Assembly (NCBI GenBank): GCA_046154645.1
Contig: JBJXDZ010000010.1
Location: forward strand, 1 to 64,000
Reading direction: 5' to 3'
Source: Ga0077555 sp046154645
GTDB taxonomy: Bacteria; Pseudomonadota; Alphaproteobacteria; Rhizobiales; Hyphomicrobiaceae
Length of the DNA: 64,000 bases
Both the position numbers and the translations under genes were made by a program. This document shows positions 52,446-61,942 of the stretch, one piece after another (position 1 is the stretch's first letter; the number at the start of each line of letters is the position of its first letter). The notes under the pieces were generated by a model that did not search any database, had not been told where the DNA came from, and was given only the letters and a program-made list of their open reading frames with translations.

Positions 52446-52580
52446 CGCCGCGCACAGCTGACGCCGCACCCCGCACCCCGCGCCTGGAGTGACATGCAGC
52501 AGTCTCGCGCTGGTCAAAGGCGCAAGCCGTGACGTCGCCTTCTGGCGCTGGTGAACGGCATTGTCGATGAGGCAGACGAC

Positions 52581-52655
52581 TGGTGGGCGGTGAGGGTTTC
52601 GAACCCCCGACATCCTCGGTGTAAACGAGGCGCTCTACCGCTGAGCTAACCGCCC
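52581..52655 (-). tRNA. tRNA-Val (anticodon UAC)
   Basis: The minus strand reads GGGCGGTTAGCTCAGCGG as acceptor and D arm, a CCTCG/CGAGG anticodon stem with loop TTTACAC (anticodon TAC), GGGGGTTCGAAACCCT as the T arm, and the acceptor 3' strand ACCGCCC. CCA is encoded (52581-52583). The mature body is 72 bases plus CCA. Confidence 0.96.
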
Positions 52656-52721
52656 GTTGCGAGCATGCCTTTAAGGCTAGACGCCGAAACTGTCCAGGCA
52701 TTGTCGCAGGCGCCTGAGCGC

Positions 52722-53915
52722 TCACCCGTGCCGGATCAGACTGCGCGCCGCCTGGGCTGTCAGCAGCGGCAGGCCGTCGACGCCGGCCAGATACTGCACC
52801 ACATACTCCGAGAAGCTTTGCCAGTGGGCCAGCGCCTCGTCCCGGCTGGTGCGCCCGCCAAGCTCGTGATCTTCAACCACGCGCAGCAGCTCGAGCAGCG
52901 CATCCTTGTGCTGGATCTCGGACCGCACGATGAAATCGATCAACTGGGCCAGCTCGCGATTGCCACTCGGCATGGCGGGGCGAGGTGCGCCCATCCCGTT
53001 GGCGGAGCCTGGCCCGATTCCCGGTCCCACAGCCGGCGCTGCAAAGGTCGGTGGCATGGCCACCATATGCTCGCGGGGTCCCGGCGCCGCGCCGTTGACC
53101 GGGAACTGTCCGCGTGACTGGCTGCCCGAAGGTGGCGCACCGTAAGGCATTGGCATCGCCGCCGACCGTGGCGGTCCCCCGTAGTGTGGTGCCGGCCCGT
53201 GCCCAGCCGGAGCCATCGCTCCGTTCGCGCCAGCACTGGCGCCCGGTGGCATGCGCCCACCAATGTGCGGCAGGAACTCGGGATAAGCCACCACAGCAGG
53301 GTCGGCATAGGCGATGGCGCCATTGGCGCCCGGCGGCATGCCGTAAGGGGCCCCGTTGGCGCCGCTGCCGTTGGATGCGCGCAGCGGCTGTGAACCAGGC
53401 ATGCCGCGATCGTGGCCGGGTCCACTCAGATGCGGGAGCGCCAACGCTGGCACGCTGGCCTCGTCGTCATGCTGCTCGGTGATCTTTTCAGCCACCAGAT
53501 CCGCAACGACGTGATATCCGGCACCGGGCTTGGCGCGCATGGCACGGCGGAGCTCGTCCAGCAGCTGATCCGAGAAGGCCTGGCCCGAAACACGCAGCAT
53601 GATGCGGTTGCCGCCGGTCAGCGTGATGGCCAGACAGCGTTGCGCATAGACGAGCGAAAACAGGCCGATGCCGGCCGCGCCACAGGCAGCCCAGATCTTG
53701 ACCGAGCCCTTCGTCTTGAGGCTGAATGCCATCAGATTGAAGATGGCCTCGAAGCCAATCAACAGCACGGCAACCACCATCAGCACCACGCCCAGCCAGC
53801 GCAAAGGCCGCCGCTCGGCGCGCCCGACACTGGTGATCTGGTTCAGCCGCACAACCATTGTGCCCAGATCCAGCAGATCCGGCGTAATATCCAACCGCTT
53901 GAAATAACTTGCCAT
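52722..53915 (-). CDS. Membrane protein with Gly/Pro/Met-rich middle, unknown function
   Basis: 397 residues. N-terminal strand-rich part (LNQITSVGRAERRP, DUF6232-like), two TM helices (about 40-63, 73-92), a domain ending in FSDQLLDELRRAMRAK, then a 190-residue low-complexity Gly/Ala/Pro/Asn/Met segment and a helical C-terminus (ELAQLIDFIVRSEIQHKDAL). Family assignment is tentative. ATG 53915 is chosen over 53945. It may be a cytoplasmic-membrane scaffold. Confidence 0.7.
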   Translation of the reverse strand: MASYFKRLDITPDLLDLGTMVVRLNQITSVGRAERRPLRWLGVVLMVVAVLLIGFEAIFNLMAFSLKTKGSVKIWAACGAAGIGLFSLVYAQRCLAITLTGGNRIMLRVSGQAFSDQLLDELRRAMRAKPGAGYHVVADLVAEKITEQHDDEASVPALALPHLSGPGHDRGMPGSQPLRASNGSGANGAPYGMPPGANGAIAYADPAVVAYPEFLPHIGGRMPPGASAGANGAMAPAGHGPAPHYGGPPRSAAMPMPYGAPPSGSQSRGQFPVNGAAPGPREHMVAMPPTFAAPAVGPGIGPGSANGMGAPRPAMPSGNRELAQLIDFIVRSEIQHKDALLELLRVVEDHELGGRTSRDEALAHWQSFSEYVVQYLAGVDGLPLLTAQAARSLIRHG

Positions 53916-54002
53916 ATCAGGTCGCCGACGCCACACGCAGCACACAGACGCCGGAACAATCTACTCCTCTGCGGCCCGGAAGACCAGCCGCCGAACAGCG
54001 GA

Positions 54003-54368
54003 TCACTTGTTATTGGTGAGTGCAACCCACTCCGGATCTTCCTGGGCGCGGCGCTCGAAGGTCAGGAAATCGTAGTAGCCGCATCGATTGTCGCCGGGAA
54101 AGCTCCGGCAAATGGCCGGCCGCGCCTCATAAATGGTGCAGCGCCGCGCCTCGGTATCGAAGAACCGACAGATGCGCCCGAAGTGCGGGTCGGCCTTGCG
54201 GCGGAGCACATATTTCCGCCCGTGCGCCTCCTTGGTGAATTTCTGGCGCGCGTCCTCGAAGCTCAAATCATGATGGCGGGCGAGGCGCTCCACATCCCGC
54301 TTGTCGAGCGCGATCAGCGGATAGGAGCAGCAGTAGCCGGGGCACTTCTGGCAGTTGTAGGCGGGCAT
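54003..54368 (-). CDS. YkgJ family cysteine cluster protein
   Basis: 121 residues with the UPF0153/CxxCxxxCC pattern: CQKCPGYCC (Cys 6, 9, 13, 14), then ICRFFD, RCTIYEARPAICRSFPG and RCGYYDF. These proteins likely bind a metal or Fe-S centre. Function unknown. It sits 15 bases after the RidA gene on the same strand. Confidence 0.88.
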   Translation of the reverse strand: MPAYNCQKCPGYCCSYPLIALDKRDVERLARHHDLSFEDARQKFTKEAHGRKYVLRRKADPHFGRICRFFDTEARRCTIYEARPAICRSFPGDNRCGYYDFLTFERRAQEDPEWVALTNNK

Positions 54369-54383
54369 CGATACGGGTTCCGA

Positions 54384-54773
54384 TCAGGGGCTCTTGCCGG
54401 CGATGGCGGAGATCTCAACTTTCCAATCGATGCCGGCGAGGCCCGAGACAATCAGCAGCGTTGTTGCCACCTCATGTCCATCGAGGGCTTTGTCGCGGGC
54501 AGCGCGGAAGAGCGGAACGCCGGAGCGCGAGGTGATGTAGACCGTTACCTCGATCAGGTCTCGCGGTCCCATTCCGGCGGCTTCCAGCACGGCAAGCAGG
54601 TTACGCCATGCCTGGGCATGCTGCTCCTCCTCGCTCGCACACATCGTGCCATCGGCCATGATGCCGACCTGCCCTGAGACGAACAGGAGCCGCGTATCGG
54701 CGCTGGCCTCGACGGCATGGGCATAGCGGGAGAATGGCGGCGCAATTGATTTCGGAACCAGAGATCTGAGCAT
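54384..54773 (-). CDS. RidA family protein
   Basis: 129 residues. RidA-like trimers hydrolyse reactive enamine/imine intermediates. SGQVGIMADGTM, AWRNLLAVLEAAGMGPRDLI, VTVYITSRSGVPLFRAARDK (conserved Arg) and KVEISAIA (conserved Glu) are visible. The N-terminal part is a bit longer than E. coli RidA. It shares a transcript with the YkgJ gene. Confidence 0.88.
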   Translation of the reverse strand: MLRSLVPKSIAPPFSRYAHAVEASADTRLLFVSGQVGIMADGTMCASEEEQHAQAWRNLLAVLEAAGMGPRDLIEVTVYITSRSGVPLFRAARDKALDGHEVATTLLIVSGLAGIDWKVEISAIAGKSP

Positions 54774-54908
54774 CGGTGCGGGTCTCGGTTGGCGGTTGGC
54801 ATTTTTACGGATGATGGATGTCGCACTGTCGAGGCTTGATCGGATAGCCCTTGGCCAACTACGGTGGCGTGAACCCGGGAGCAGCCCGACAACAACAAGG
54901 ACAATCGC

Positions 54909-55673
54909 ATGTCACTCTTCGATCTCAAAGGCAAGGTCGCGCTCATCACCGGTGGCAATGGCGGCATCGGCTTGGGCATGGCGCGTGGCTTCGCGGCAGC
55001 CGGCGCCAACATCGTGGTTGCAGGCCGCAAGGCGGAGAAGTCGAAGGCTGCTGCAGCTGAGCTCGCCAAGCTCGGCGTCAAGACGGCGGTGCTCGAAGTC
55101 AATGTCGCTGACGACAAATCCTGCCAGGCCATGATCACAGACTGCGTCAAGCAGATGGGTCGCCTCGACATCCTCGTCAACAACGCCGGCATCAATATCC
55201 GCAGGCAGCCCGAGCAGTTCACCATGGCCGAGTGGCGCGAGGTGCTCTCGATCAATCTCGACGGCGCCTTCTATTGCTCACAGGCCGCCCACGCACCCAT
55301 GAAGCAAGTCGGCGGCGGCAAGATCATCAACATCGGCTCGATGATGTCGATCTTCGGCGCGCCCTACACCACGGCTTATGCCGCGTCCAAGGGCGGCATC
55401 GTGCAGATGACCCGCGCGCTCGCCACCGCCTGGGCCAAGGACAACATCCAGGTCAACGCCATCCTGCCCGGCTGGATCGATACCGAGTTGACGCAGAAGG
55501 CGCGCGAGCAGGTCGACGGACTGCACCAAAACGTGCTGAAGCGCACGCCGGCGGCGCGCTGGGGCGAGCCCAATGACTTCAATGGTATCGCCATCTTCCT
55601 TGGCTCCAAGGCCTCGGACTTTGTCACGGGCACGGCCATTCCGGTCGATGGCGGCTTCTCGATCCAAGGCTAA
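54909..55673 (+). CDS. Short-chain dehydrogenase/reductase
   Basis: 254 residues, classical SDR. TGGNGGIG cofactor motif (about 14-21), NNAG at about 90-93, the triad in IINIGSMMSIFGAPYTTAYA plus ASKGG (Ser, Tyr, Lys), and INAILPGWIDTEL. Closest in type to gluconate/KduD-like dehydrogenases; substrate unknown. The C-terminal SDFVTGTAIPVDGGFSIQG is canonical. ATG 54909 follows AAGGACAATCGC. An LLM gene follows 68 bases later. Confidence 0.92.
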   Translation: MSLFDLKGKVALITGGNGGIGLGMARGFAAAGANIVVAGRKAEKSKAAAAELAKLGVKTAVLEVNVADDKSCQAMITDCVKQMGRLDILVNNAGINIRRQPEQFTMAEWREVLSINLDGAFYCSQAAHAPMKQVGGGKIINIGSMMSIFGAPYTTAYAASKGGIVQMTRALATAWAKDNIQVNAILPGWIDTELTQKAREQVDGLHQNVLKRTPAARWGEPNDFNGIAIFLGSKASDFVTGTAIPVDGGFSIQG

Positions 55674-55741
55674 ATGGGAACATCCTGCGGGCCTCCACAC
55701 AGGCCGCAGGCTATCCTCCGCCAACCTACAGGAGCCCGCTC

Positions 55742-56605
55742 ATGAGATTCGGCCTGCGCTATTGCAATACCGGCGCCTATGTCGATCCGGCACGTGCTGT
55801 GGAGTTGGCTCAGGCAGCCGAGGCGGCGGGCTTTGAATCCCTCTGGACGGTCGAGCACACGGTCGTCCCCGGCGGCTACGGCTCGACCTATCCTTATGCC
55901 GCAGGCGGTCGCATGGCGGGCGGCAATGACGCGATTCCACTGCCCGATCCGTTGATCTGGATGGCCTATGTGGCAGCGGCGACGAAACGCATCAAACTCG
56001 CCACCGGCATCATGATCCTGCCGCAGCATAATCCCGTCGTCGTCGCCAAGCAGGTGGCGACACTGGACCACATGTCCGGCGGCCGCATCCTGCTCGGCAT
56101 CGGCGTCGGCTGGCTGAAGGAGGAGTTCGACGCCTTGGGCGTGCCGTTCGCCGAGCGCGGCAAGCGCACCGACGAATACATAGCGGTATTGCGCGAGTTG
56201 TGGGCCGCAGAAAAACCGAGCTTCGAGGGCCAGTTCGTGCGCTTCAAGGATGCCTATTGCCGGCCGCAACCAGTCAACAGGCACGTGCCCATCATCGTGG
56301 GTGGACACTCGGCAGCCGCCGCCAAACGCGCCGGTGCCCTGGGCGACGGCTTCTTCCCGGCCCGCGGTGCACCCGCCGATCTTTTTGCCATCGCCCGCGA
56401 GGCCGCGCGCGCGAGCGGCCGTGATCCAGCTCGCCTCGAGATAACGGTCGGCTTGCCCGATAAGCTCGAGGACATTCCGGCGCTGGCTGCGCAGGGCGTG
56501 TCGCGCGTGCTGGTGCCCGTTGGCGGCATGGCGGGCCTTGCCACCGTCATCGCCACGCCGGACGATTGCCTGAAATGGCGCGACATCCTGCAGACTTATG
56601 CCTGA
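55742..56605 (+). CDS. LLM class flavin-dependent oxidoreductase (TIGR03619-type)
   Basis: 287 residues. MRFGLRYCNTGAYVDPA, GFESLWTVEHTVVPG, KLATGIMILPQHNPVVVAKQ, GRILLGIGVGWLKEEFDALG, VPIIVGGHSAAAAKRAGALG and GDGFFPARG mark the F420/FMN superfamily; the last resembles the 24185 gene. AGGAGCCC is placed 5-8 bases before the ATG. It may be co-transcribed with the SDR. Confidence 0.9.
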   Translation: MRFGLRYCNTGAYVDPARAVELAQAAEAAGFESLWTVEHTVVPGGYGSTYPYAAGGRMAGGNDAIPLPDPLIWMAYVAAATKRIKLATGIMILPQHNPVVVAKQVATLDHMSGGRILLGIGVGWLKEEFDALGVPFAERGKRTDEYIAVLRELWAAEKPSFEGQFVRFKDAYCRPQPVNRHVPIIVGGHSAAAAKRAGALGDGFFPARGAPADLFAIAREAARASGRDPARLEITVGLPDKLEDIPALAAQGVSRVLVPVGGMAGLATVIATPDDCLKWRDILQTYA

Positions 56606-56622
56606 GCGCCACGCGGCTAACT

Positions 56623-58431
56623 TTACGCCTGGGTTGGCCGCCGGATGGAGTGCGTTCCGGCAAGACCGGCCCGTTGGGCAGCCTCTTGCAATTCATGCCG
56701 GAACACGTCCCGCTGCTCGTGAATGGATGCGATGACCGGTCCAGTCGGAATCCCCAGCCCAACCAATGCGGCTTCCGACAGCTGCAGGCTGGCCTCGATC
56801 GTTTCCGGAACGGCATCCGAAACGCCGATGGCGTAGAGATGACGGGCGTGCGCCGCGTCACGCGCGCGTGCCACAACGAGCAGGTCGGGCCGCAGTGCGC
56901 GCACCTCGCGAACGATGTCGTCGATCAGGGCCTGCGTATGAATAGTGATGATGACACCGGCTGCCTCCTTCAATCCGCACGCCAGCAGAAACGCCGGATT
57001 GGTCGCATCGCCGTAGTAGACGGCATGCCCGTCGCGGCGAGCGTGACTGACTGCATGGGCGTCATGATCGACGGCGGTAAAGGCCACGCCGTGCCGCTGC
57101 AGAAGGCCGCAGACGACTTTGCCGACGCGGCCATGGCCGACCACGATGGCGTGCTTGGTTTGTGGCTGCGGCACCAGCCTGAGCATCGCATCGCTGGTTT
57201 TCGGCGGCTCGAGGCGCCTGCCGATCTGCAGCGCCGCCATCGATAACAGCGGAATGACCAGCATCGATAGCGAGGTGACGGCCAGCGTGAAGCTCGCCAC
57301 CGGTTGGCTCAGAATGCCGAGGCCCGCCGCCAGGCCGATGCCGACAAAAGCGAACTCGCCCCCCGGACCGAGCAGCAGACCCACCTCGATGGCGGCGGGC
57401 CAATTGAGCTTATAAAGCCGGCACAGGCCGATCACGAGTGCGCCCTTGAGGCCGATCAGGCCGATGACGCTGAGCACCAGCCAGACCGGCTCGCGGGCCA
57501 GCTCTCGAATGTCGATGCTCATGCCGACCGTGAAAAAGAAGATGCCAAGCAACAGCCCCTTGAAGGGCTCTATGGTCGCTTCAATGGCCTTGCGGTATTC
57601 GGTTTCCGCGAGCAGCAGGCCGGCGACGAAAGCCCCCAGCGCCATCGACAGATTGGCGACCGCTGCAACCACGCCCGTGCCAACGATGACGAACAGGATG
57701 GCCGCGATGAACAGTTCGCTCGAGCGCGTCGACGCGACGAGGCGAAACAGCGGTCGCAACATGACACGCCCGACCACAACGATCACAGCCAGCGCCGCAA
57801 CGGCTTGCGTCAAGGCCATGCCGACCGTCACAAGAACGGAGCCACCCTTGTCCGCCCCCAGGATCGCGACAAACATCAACAGCGGGATGACGGCAAGGTC
57901 CTGTGCCAGCAGCACCGCAAAGCTGGTGCGCCCTGCACTGGTCGTCAGCCGGCGCTGATTGGACAGCAGTTCGAGCACGATCGCCGTCGACGACAGCGCC
58001 AGGCAGGCGCCGATCACCACCGCTGCTGGCCCCTTCGCGCCCGCCAGAACCGCAATGACGGTCAGCGCCGCTGTGCTCAGCGCCACCTGCAGACCGCCAA
58101 GCCCGAAAACCAGCCGGCGCATGGTGAGCAAGCGCTCATAGGGGAGTTCGAGGCCAATGAGGAACAGCAGGAAGACCACGCCGAGATCAGCGATGCCCGC
58201 CACATTCTTGGCCTCGACCACCGTGAACCAGTAAAGCAGCGGCACGTGCTGGATGAAGGAACCCAGGCCGAGGGGGCCCAGCACGGCACCGGCACACAGG
58301 TAGCCGAGAACCGGACTGATGCCCCACCGATGCACCACGGGAACCACGATGCCCGCCGTGCCCAGCACGACCAAGGCATCGCTGTAAGCTGCAAGATTTA
58401 TCGAAGCTGCCACGTCACTCATGTTTCCCAT
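56623..58431 (-). CDS. Monovalent cation:proton antiporter-2 (KefB/CPA2) with TrkA-N domain
   Basis: 602 residues. An N-terminal CPA2 membrane domain (about 12 helices, residues 10-400, LALSSTAIVLELLSNQRRL, LLAQDLAVIPLLMFVAILG, and the FTVGMSID motif) and a cytosolic RCK/TrkA-N domain from about 425: HAIVVGHGRVGKVVCGLLQR, VDHDAHAVSHARRDGHAV, YYGDATNPAFLLA. It would exchange K+ for H+ under nucleotide control. ATG 58431 is used; ATG 58422 would remove three residues. Confidence 0.92.
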   Translation of the reverse strand: MGNMSDVAASINLAAYSDALVVLGTAGIVVPVVHRWGISPVLGYLCAGAVLGPLGLGSFIQHVPLLYWFTVVEAKNVAGIADLGVVFLLFLIGLELPYERLLTMRRLVFGLGGLQVALSTAALTVIAVLAGAKGPAAVVIGACLALSSTAIVLELLSNQRRLTTSAGRTSFAVLLAQDLAVIPLLMFVAILGADKGGSVLVTVGMALTQAVAALAVIVVVGRVMLRPLFRLVASTRSSELFIAAILFVIVGTGVVAAVANLSMALGAFVAGLLLAETEYRKAIEATIEPFKGLLLGIFFFTVGMSIDIRELAREPVWLVLSVIGLIGLKGALVIGLCRLYKLNWPAAIEVGLLLGPGGEFAFVGIGLAAGLGILSQPVASFTLAVTSLSMLVIPLLSMAALQIGRRLEPPKTSDAMLRLVPQPQTKHAIVVGHGRVGKVVCGLLQRHGVAFTAVDHDAHAVSHARRDGHAVYYGDATNPAFLLACGLKEAAGVIITIHTQALIDDIVREVRALRPDLLVVARARDAAHARHLYAIGVSDAVPETIEASLQLSEAALVGLGIPTGPVIASIHEQRDVFRHELQEAAQRAGLAGTHSIRRPTQA

Positions 58432-58737
58432 GTCACACCGCCGCCGATCCTGGGGGGCGACGCCGCTACAACATTGGAACATCCAATCGTGACGGCAAGC
58501 CCGAAGATGCGCGAACCGCTGCCCAGCTTTCCAGCACGCGTCGGCGATCGTGGCGCGACAAGAGCGGCATCACACCGCAGATCCAATCCCCCGCGAAAGC
58601 CGTTGACGCAGCACGATGCGACGTTGTCGGCGGAACGCCCATTCAGTTGCCCGCGACACGTGTGCACGATGTCTGCTAGGTTTGGCCCTGGTCGAACCCC
58701 GCCACCGTTGGTCGCGCGCGTGCGCTCGGCCGAGGGG

Positions 58738-59385
58738 ATGCAACCTGAAACAACGTCGGTGACCGTGAAAAAAAACAACCCCCTTCCCTCGCCCGCGCCG
58801 CCAAAGCTGGCCACGAAGCCGTCGCGCCAGGAGGTCGAAGCGGCCTTCCGCACGCTGATCCGTTGGACCGGCGATGACGTGACCCGTCCGGGCCTCATCG
58901 AAACACCGGCACGCGTGACGCGGGCGTTCGAGGAATGGTTCCGCGGCTATGCCGAGGATCCCGACGAGATGCTCACCAAGACCTTCGAGGAAATCGAAGG
59001 CTACGACGAGATGATCATCCTGCGCGGCATCCCGTTCGAGAGCCACTGTGAACACCACATGGCGCCGATCATCGGTCGCGCCTGGGTGGCGTATATTCCG
59101 ACCGGCCGCGTGGTCGGCATCTCGAAGCTGGCTCGCGTTGTTGACGCCTACGCCAAACGATTGCAGATCCAGGAAAAAATGACGGCCCAGATTGCCAACA
59201 GCATCGAGAAGGTGCTGCAGCCACAAGGCGTCGCTGTGGTCATCAAGGCCGTACATCACTGCATGACCACGCGCGGCGTGCACAAGCACGACGTCGATAT
59301 GGTGACCACCCGCATGACCGGCGCCTTCAAGGACAACGCGCTGACCCGGCAGGAATTCCTGTCCATGGTCAACAGCTCGACGTGA
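58738..59385 (+). CDS. folE: GTP cyclohydrolase I (type IA)
   Basis: 215 residues. FolE makes dihydroneopterin triphosphate, the first step of folate/pterin synthesis. Zinc and substrate motifs: RGIPFESHCEHHMAPIIG, GISKLARVVDAYAKRLQIQE, VVIKAVHHCMTTRGVHKHD. The N-terminal 30 residues are a Pro/Lys-rich tail. The frame is open leftward from 57304 only because it is antisense to the antiporter. ATG 58738 follows CGAGGGG. phr follows 25 bases downstream, the same transcript likely. Confidence 0.96.
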   Translation: MQPETTSVTVKKNNPLPSPAPPKLATKPSRQEVEAAFRTLIRWTGDDVTRPGLIETPARVTRAFEEWFRGYAEDPDEMLTKTFEEIEGYDEMIILRGIPFESHCEHHMAPIIGRAWVAYIPTGRVVGISKLARVVDAYAKRLQIQEKMTAQIANSIEKVLQPQGVAVVIKAVHHCMTTRGVHKHDVDMVTTRMTGAFKDNALTRQEFLSMVNSST

Positions 59386-59410
59386 TCACGCGCGGAGCGG
59401 AGACCGATTG

Positions 59411-60847
59411 GTGACCACGATCGTCTGGTTCCGCCAGGACCTGCGGCTGGCCGACAACGCCGCCTTGTCGTGGGCCGCCGCGCGTGGGCGCGTGCTACCC
59501 GTCTACATCCTGGATGATGGCCACGCCTCAGGCGTCCGGGCGCTGGGCGGCGCCTCGCGCTGGTGGCTGCACATGAGCCTTGCAAGGCTCGAGGCGGCGC
59601 TTGGCGGCATGGTGATCTGTCGTGGCGAACCCGGCTCCATCCTCGCCGATCTCGCCGCGTCCAGCCGCGCCACAGCCATCTCCTGGAACCGCTGTTATGA
59701 GCCCGCGGCCGTGGCCCGTGACACCGCCCTGAAGGCATCGCTGACGGCACGCGGTTTCGACGTGCACACCTGCAACGGCGCGCTGTTGCATGAGCCTTGG
59801 GAGGTGGAAACCTTGTCCGGTGGGCCGTTCAAGGTTTATTCGCCGTTCTGGCGGGCTGCCTGCAAGCGCCCCATCGCGCGCCTGCTACCCGCGCCCAAGG
59901 CTACCCTGGCGCTGCCGCCCAAGCATCGTTCGGACCTTGGCGCTTTGGATCTGTTGCCCAAGCGGCCCAACTGGGCCAAGGGCTGGGACACACTCTGGAC
60001 ACCCGGAGAAGCGGGTGCCGCCGCCCGCCTCGATGCCTTTGTTGCCGCGGGCCTCGCCGGCTACGGCACGCTGCGCAATCGCCCTGACCTGCCCAATGTG
60101 TCGCGCCTCTCACCCCATCTTCATTTCGGGGAGATCTCACCACGGCAGATCTGGTGGCGGGTGCAGCACGCGCTCGCAGAGAGGCCGGGCTTGCAGGGGG
60201 ACGCTGACAAGTTCCTATCGGAGATCGGCTGGCGCGAGTTCGCTTATCATCTGCTGTTTCATTTTCCATCTCTGCCCGAGCGCAACTGGAAGCCGGCCTT
60301 TGACGCCTATCCGTGGCGTGAGAGCGCCGCTGATCTCAAGGCTTGGCAGCGCGGCCGCACGGGGTACCCCATCGTCGACGCGGGCATGCGCGAACTCTGG
60401 GCCACCGGCACCATGCACAACCGCGTGCGCATGGTGGTGGCCAGTTTCCTGGTCAAGCATCTGCGCATCGATTGGCGGCAAGGTGAGGCTTGGTTCTGGG
60501 ACACCCTGCTGGACGCCGACCTCGCCAACAACGCCGCAGGCTGGCAATGGGTGGCCGGCAGCGGCGCCGACGCCGCGCCTTACTTTCGCGTCTTCAATCC
60601 CATGGAGCAGGGCCGCAAGTTCGACCCCGACGGCCACTATGTGCGCCGCTGGTGCCCGGAACTGGCCAAGCTGCCGGCCCACCTGATCCACGCGCCGTTC
60701 GCCTTGCCGGCCGATACCCTGGCACAGGCCGGCATTCGCTTGGGCGCCTCGTATCCGCTGCCGATCGTGGACCACGCCGAAGCTCGCGCTGCGGCGCTGG
60801 CTGGCTATGAGCATGTCAAGGCTGCGGGTCGCGGCGCCCTCATCTGA
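59411..60847 (+). CDS. phrB: Deoxyribodipyrimidine photolyase
   Basis: 478 residues, class I CPD photolyase. It repairs UV-induced cyclobutane dimers in DNA using FADH- and an antenna chromophore. TTIVWFRQDLRLADNAAL opens the antenna domain; SEIGWREFAYHLLFHFP, LWATGTMHNRVRMVVASFLV and LDADLANNAAGWQWVAGSGADA form the FAD domain, including the Trp and Asn contacts. The start is GTG 59411 (TTG 59408 is possible). Folate is the common antenna, fitting the neighbour folE (inference). Confidence 0.94.
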   Translation: MTTIVWFRQDLRLADNAALSWAAARGRVLPVYILDDGHASGVRALGGASRWWLHMSLARLEAALGGMVICRGEPGSILADLAASSRATAISWNRCYEPAAVARDTALKASLTARGFDVHTCNGALLHEPWEVETLSGGPFKVYSPFWRAACKRPIARLLPAPKATLALPPKHRSDLGALDLLPKRPNWAKGWDTLWTPGEAGAAARLDAFVAAGLAGYGTLRNRPDLPNVSRLSPHLHFGEISPRQIWWRVQHALAERPGLQGDADKFLSEIGWREFAYHLLFHFPSLPERNWKPAFDAYPWRESAADLKAWQRGRTGYPIVDAGMRELWATGTMHNRVRMVVASFLVKHLRIDWRQGEAWFWDTLLDADLANNAAGWQWVAGSGADAAPYFRVFNPMEQGRKFDPDGHYVRRWCPELAKLPAHLIHAPFALPADTLAQAGIRLGASYPLPIVDHAEARAAALAGYEHVKAAGRGALI

Positions 60848-61002
60848 GCGGCCGTCGGCCCGGGTCTCGGACATCGCGTCGCACGACACATGGCACGATA
60901 GCTGTCCATATCGTTGGTCACGGGTTGCCTCTGCTCACAATCTGGTCGAAATGTTCGGCCAAGAGCATGGATCACTGGCGGCGGAAGGCGGGAAGTCTGG
61001 GC

Positions 61003-61800
61003 ATGAGCGAAGCAACAGGTGCGAAGATGCGCGCGTCGCGTCAGGCGAAGCGGTTGGCCATGACTGGACTGGGTCTGGTGGCGCTCGCCTTGACAATGAC
61101 CTCTGCCCTACCGGCTGCGGCGCAGGACACCAAGCAGGCGCAGCCTCAGCCGCCACAGCAACAACCGCAGCAACAGCAGCAACAGCAGCCGAGCAATCCA
61201 GTCGGCGCCTGGCCCGCCCCGAAAGTCAACCCCGAGCCGCAAGTGGCCGGCGTTCAATTGGATGCCAAGCAGCTCGAGCTGGTCAAACGCGTCGGTGGCT
61301 ATTTCAACGAGCTGGTGACGCTACGCGGCACGTTTGTGCAAACAGCCAGCGATAACAAACGCTTGCGTGGAAAATTCTATGTCAAGAAGCCAGGTCGCCT
61401 GCGCTTCGAGTACAACCTGCCGAGCAAGCAGCTGGTGGTGTCCGACGGCCAGATGCTGGCCAACCAGGATTGGGATCTCGGCACCGATGATCGCATCGCG
61501 CTGGATCAAACGGTGTTCAGGATTCTGCTGCGCAAGGACGTTGATCTGCTGCGCGATGCGCGAATCATCGACGTGCAGGAGTCCGACGACCTTATCATCC
61601 TCACTCTGCAGGATAAATCCGCTGATAATTCCGGCCGGATCCGGCTCTTCATGACCAAGTCTCCGGCCCTTGAGTTGAAGGAATGGGTGACACTGGACGC
61701 CCAGGGTGAAACCCGTGTCGAATTGGCCAGTGTGGTTCGCGCCGAAGACCTGGATGCGGGATTGTTCAAGATCGAGAGTCCTGCCATCAAGCGGCAATAA
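61003..61800 (+). CDS. lolA: LolA-like outer-membrane lipoprotein carrier protein
   Basis: 265 residues. Signal region (ALTMTSALPAAAQ, cleavage near 46), a Gln/Pro-rich linker (about 47-68), then the LolA fold: RGTFVQTASDNKRLRGKFYV, KPGRLRFEYNLPSKQLVVSDG, LDQTVFRILL and SPALELKEWVTLDAQGETRV. LolA carries lipoproteins across the periplasm. ATG 61003 follows GGGAAG; ATG 61027 is possible. The following gap contains a predicted small RNA. Confidence 0.9.
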   Translation: MSEATGAKMRASRQAKRLAMTGLGLVALALTMTSALPAAAQDTKQAQPQPPQQQPQQQQQQQPSNPVGAWPAPKVNPEPQVAGVQLDAKQLELVKRVGGYFNELVTLRGTFVQTASDNKRLRGKFYVKKPGRLRFEYNLPSKQLVVSDGQMLANQDWDLGTDDRIALDQTVFRILLRKDVDLLRDARIIDVQESDDLIILTLQDKSADNSGRIRLFMTKSPALELKEWVTLDAQGETRVELASVVRAEDLDAGLFKIESPAIKRQ

Positions 61801-61907
61801 GCGGTCGCAAAACCTTCGAATCACACTTCGGTTGACCATTTATCAACAGGCAAGCGGTAACCAGCGAAACACTTGGTAACAAATCCGTGATCTTTGCCGT
61901 CCTACCC

Positions 61908-61935
61908 TTGAACCAAACCGCCAACGGTCTAAATG
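61908..61935 (+). promoter_or_regulatory. Promoter for the candidate small RNA
   Basis: TTGAAC (61908-61913) and TAAATG (61930-61935) with a 16-base spacer, placing the start near 61942. Each hexamer matches 4 of 6 consensus bases. Confidence 0.45.
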
Positions 61936-61942
61936 CATGATC

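Noticed and set aside
53412..54677. 421-codon rightward frame
   Set aside because: It is antisense to three leftward genes (the membrane protein, YkgJ and RidA), each with clear family or membrane features.
57304..58737. Rightward frame upstream of folE
   Set aside because: It is antisense to the CPA2 antiporter, rich in Gln/Arg/His, and the FolE family starts near 58738.
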